A stretch of DNA of 14,212 nucleotides from Christensenella sp. UBA3798 (lineage in GTDB: Bacteria > Bacillota > Clostridia > Christensenellales > CAG-1252). Positions within the stretch are counted from its first letter, which is position 1, and each line of letters begins with the position of its first letter. Made by a program: the position numbers and the translations under genes. The DNA is taken from positions 1 through 14,212 of the forward strand of contig DFEQ01000081.1 in NCBI GenBank assembly GCA_002368735.1. The letters are read 5' to 3'. Of the stretch, positions 13,099-14,212 are shown one piece after another. The notes below the pieces were generated by a model. The model was not told where the DNA came from. It made no database searches and saw only the letters and a program-made list of their open reading frames with translations.

Positions 13099-13118
13099 GG
13101 TAAGTAACCAAACAACCC

Positions 13119-13147
13119 TTGCGCTATCGGCGCGCCGTGGGTATAAT
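13119..13147 (+). promoter_or_regulatory. Promoter of the YgiQ-family gene
   Basis: A perfect -10 TATAAT (13142-13147) is preceded at 17 bp by TTGCGC (13119-13124), a moderate -35. The -10 ends 16 nt before ATG 13164, giving a leader of about 10 nt that holds GGAG (13155-13158), 5 nt from the ATG. Confidence 0.68.
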
Positions 13148-13163
13148 GGTAGATGGAGCAAAT

Positions 13164-14212
13164 ATGCCTTTTTTACCCATCAGCGCAAAAGAGGTCGAGG
13201 GAGCGCTCGACTTTATCATCGTTACCGCGGATGCCTACGTGGATCATCCTTCCTTTGGTCACGCCATTATCGGTAGGCTTATCGAGGCGGAAGGCTTCTC
13301 GGTCGGCATCATCGCACAGCCGCAATGCGACGCAGATTATACTAGGTTCGGTGTACCCAATATCGCCTTTATGGTGTCGGGCGGCGTCGTGGACAGCATG
13401 GTCAATAATTATACCGTCGCAAAGAAGAAGCGCACGAACGACGTATACAGCGAGGGCGGGGAGTACGGGCGTCGTCCCGATCGCGCCGTCACCGTCTATA
13501 CTCGCGCTTTGAAGCGACTTTTCCCCGATACTCCCGTCGCCATCGGCGGCATTGAGGCGAGTCTCAGGCGTTTTGCTCACTACGACTATTGGTCGGATAG
13601 CGTGATGCCCTCGATCTTGGTGGATTCGGGTGCCGATTTGTTGATGTACGGCATGGGAGAGCGCCCATTGTGGGATATACTCGCCCTCGTCAAGAAGGGC
13701 GTTCCGTTTAAAAGCATCAAGGACGTCCGCGGCACGTCGTATCTGGCTAAGTTTTCGGAATTATCCGATAAAAATAAAGAAGCATTGCGCACCAAAGCGC
13801 GCTTTTGTCCTTCCTATGAAGAGGTCGTCTCGGATAAAATAAAATACGCCAAAGCTTTTAAAATGCAGTCGGAAGAGAGCGATTACGTCACGGGCGAAAC
13901 CCTCGTGCAGAAGCACGGCGACGCCTATGTGGTGCAAAATCCTCCGCAAAAGCCTCTTACCACCGAGGAGATGGACAAGGTGTACGCCCTCCCGTTCATG
14001 CGGGACTATCATCCTTGCTATACGCGCGGCGTTCCCGCCATTAAGGAGGTGAAGTTCAGCATCTCCTCTGTGCGCGGTTGTTTTGGCGAATGCAGTTACT
14101 GCGCGCTTACCTATCATCAGGGGAGGAGGGTGCAGAACCGCTCCAAGCAGTCCATACTCGCCGAGGCACAAAAGCTCATCGCCGACCCCGATTTCAAGGG
14201 ATACATACACGA
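13164..14212 (+). CDS. YgiQ-family radical SAM protein, 5' part (3' end outside window)
   Basis: The frame starting MPFLPISAKEVEGALDFIIVTADAYVDHPSFGHAII runs open to the window edge (349 residues plus). This opening, and GGIEASLRRFAHYDYW, are typical of the YgiQ N-terminal domain (Radical_SAM_N, PF08497 type). The radical SAM core begins with SSVRGCFGECSYCALTYHQGR: C306, C310 and C313 form the C-X3-C-X2-C 4Fe-4S site at 14079-14102. The family's substrate is unknown. In E. coli the protein has about 740 residues; Bacillota members are shorter, so roughly half is present here. ATG 13164 is supported by GGAG 5 nt upstream and by the family N-terminus. An ATG at 13153 is in another frame. Confidence 0.93.
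   Translation, partial: MPFLPISAKEVEGALDFIIVTADAYVDHPSFGHAIIGRLIEAEGFSVGIIAQPQCDADYTRFGVPNIAFMVSGGVVDSMVNNYTVAKKKRTNDVYSEGGEYGRRPDRAVTVYTRALKRLFPDTPVAIGGIEASLRRFAHYDYWSDSVMPSILVDSGADLLMYGMGERPLWDILALVKKGVPFKSIKDVRGTSYLAKFSELSDKNKEALRTKARFCPSYEEVVSDKIKYAKAFKMQSEESDYVTGETLVQKHGDAYVVQNPPQKPLTTEEMDKVYALPFMRDYHPCYTRGVPAIKEVKFSISSVRGCFGECSYCALTYHQGRRVQNRSKQSILAEAQKLIADPDFKGYIH

Noticed and set aside
13153..13512. Plus-strand frame starting at an ATG 5 nt after the TATAAT at 13142
   Set aside because: It lies out of frame inside the YgiQ-family gene, which has clear family similarity and its own SD. The near-match to the leaderless spacing is coincidental (5 nt, not 6).
1..14212. CRISPR arrays, insertion sequences, prophage or toxin-antitoxin genes
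   Set aside because: No regularly spaced repeats, terminal inverted repeats, transposase or phage-like products were seen. Every substantial frame is accounted for by chromosomal genes.

Overview
The window looks like chromosomal core sequence from an anaerobic Bacillota (Clostridia-like, possibly an uncultured gut lineage). The evidence is RNase Y, a DivIVA-domain protein, the gene order obg-yhbY-nadD-yqeK-rsfS, a clostridial-type cysteine desulfurase paired with a DUF3343 (Se/S-carrier-like) protein, a YgiQ-family radical SAM enzyme, and Shine-Dalgarno (SD) sites of the AGGAG/GGAG type. Codons often end in C or G. I see no phage, insertion sequence, CRISPR array or integrated element. This is housekeeping DNA with some unusual gene architecture.

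Layout. Positions 1-953 hold the 3' part of rny. Positions 945-1088 form a compact three-way-junction fold (candidate structured RNA). A tRNA-Trp gene on the minus strand (1219-1293) has a clear promoter and intrinsic terminator. A tight plus-strand operon follows (1348-5983): an in-frame ProC-RNase HI fusion, a VTT/DedA-like membrane protein, lgt and pncB, with junctions of 0 bp or 4-bp overlaps. Two minus-strand genes come next (5984-7769): a DivIVA-domain protein and a cysteine desulfurase. Divergent from the desulfurase is a 73-residue DUF3343 protein. Plus-strand nth, obg and yhbY occupy 8147-10363. A minus-strand four-helix membrane protein of unknown function (10364-11134) interrupts the usual obg-yhbY-nadD-yqeK-rsfS cluster. 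The cluster resumes with a nadD-yqeK fusion and rsfS. A small exported-looking protein, a strong terminator and the 5' part of a YgiQ-family radical SAM gene end the window.

How the genes relate. obg, yhbY and rsfS act on ribosome assembly or silencing. pncB and nadD catalyse consecutive steps of NAD salvage but sit in different transcription units. The desulfurase and DUF3343 protein plausibly mobilise sulfur or selenium. rny and the RNase HI domain act on RNA.

The most notable observations are three. (1) A repeated promoter geometry: a -35-like hexamer, 17 bp, a -10 hexamer, then exactly 6 nt to the start codon, with no SD, ahead of nth, obg, nadD and the small exported protein. This predicts leaderless mRNAs. 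(2) The ProC-RNase HI fusion. (3) The candidate structured RNA beside rny. No wholly new system of several genes could be supported.
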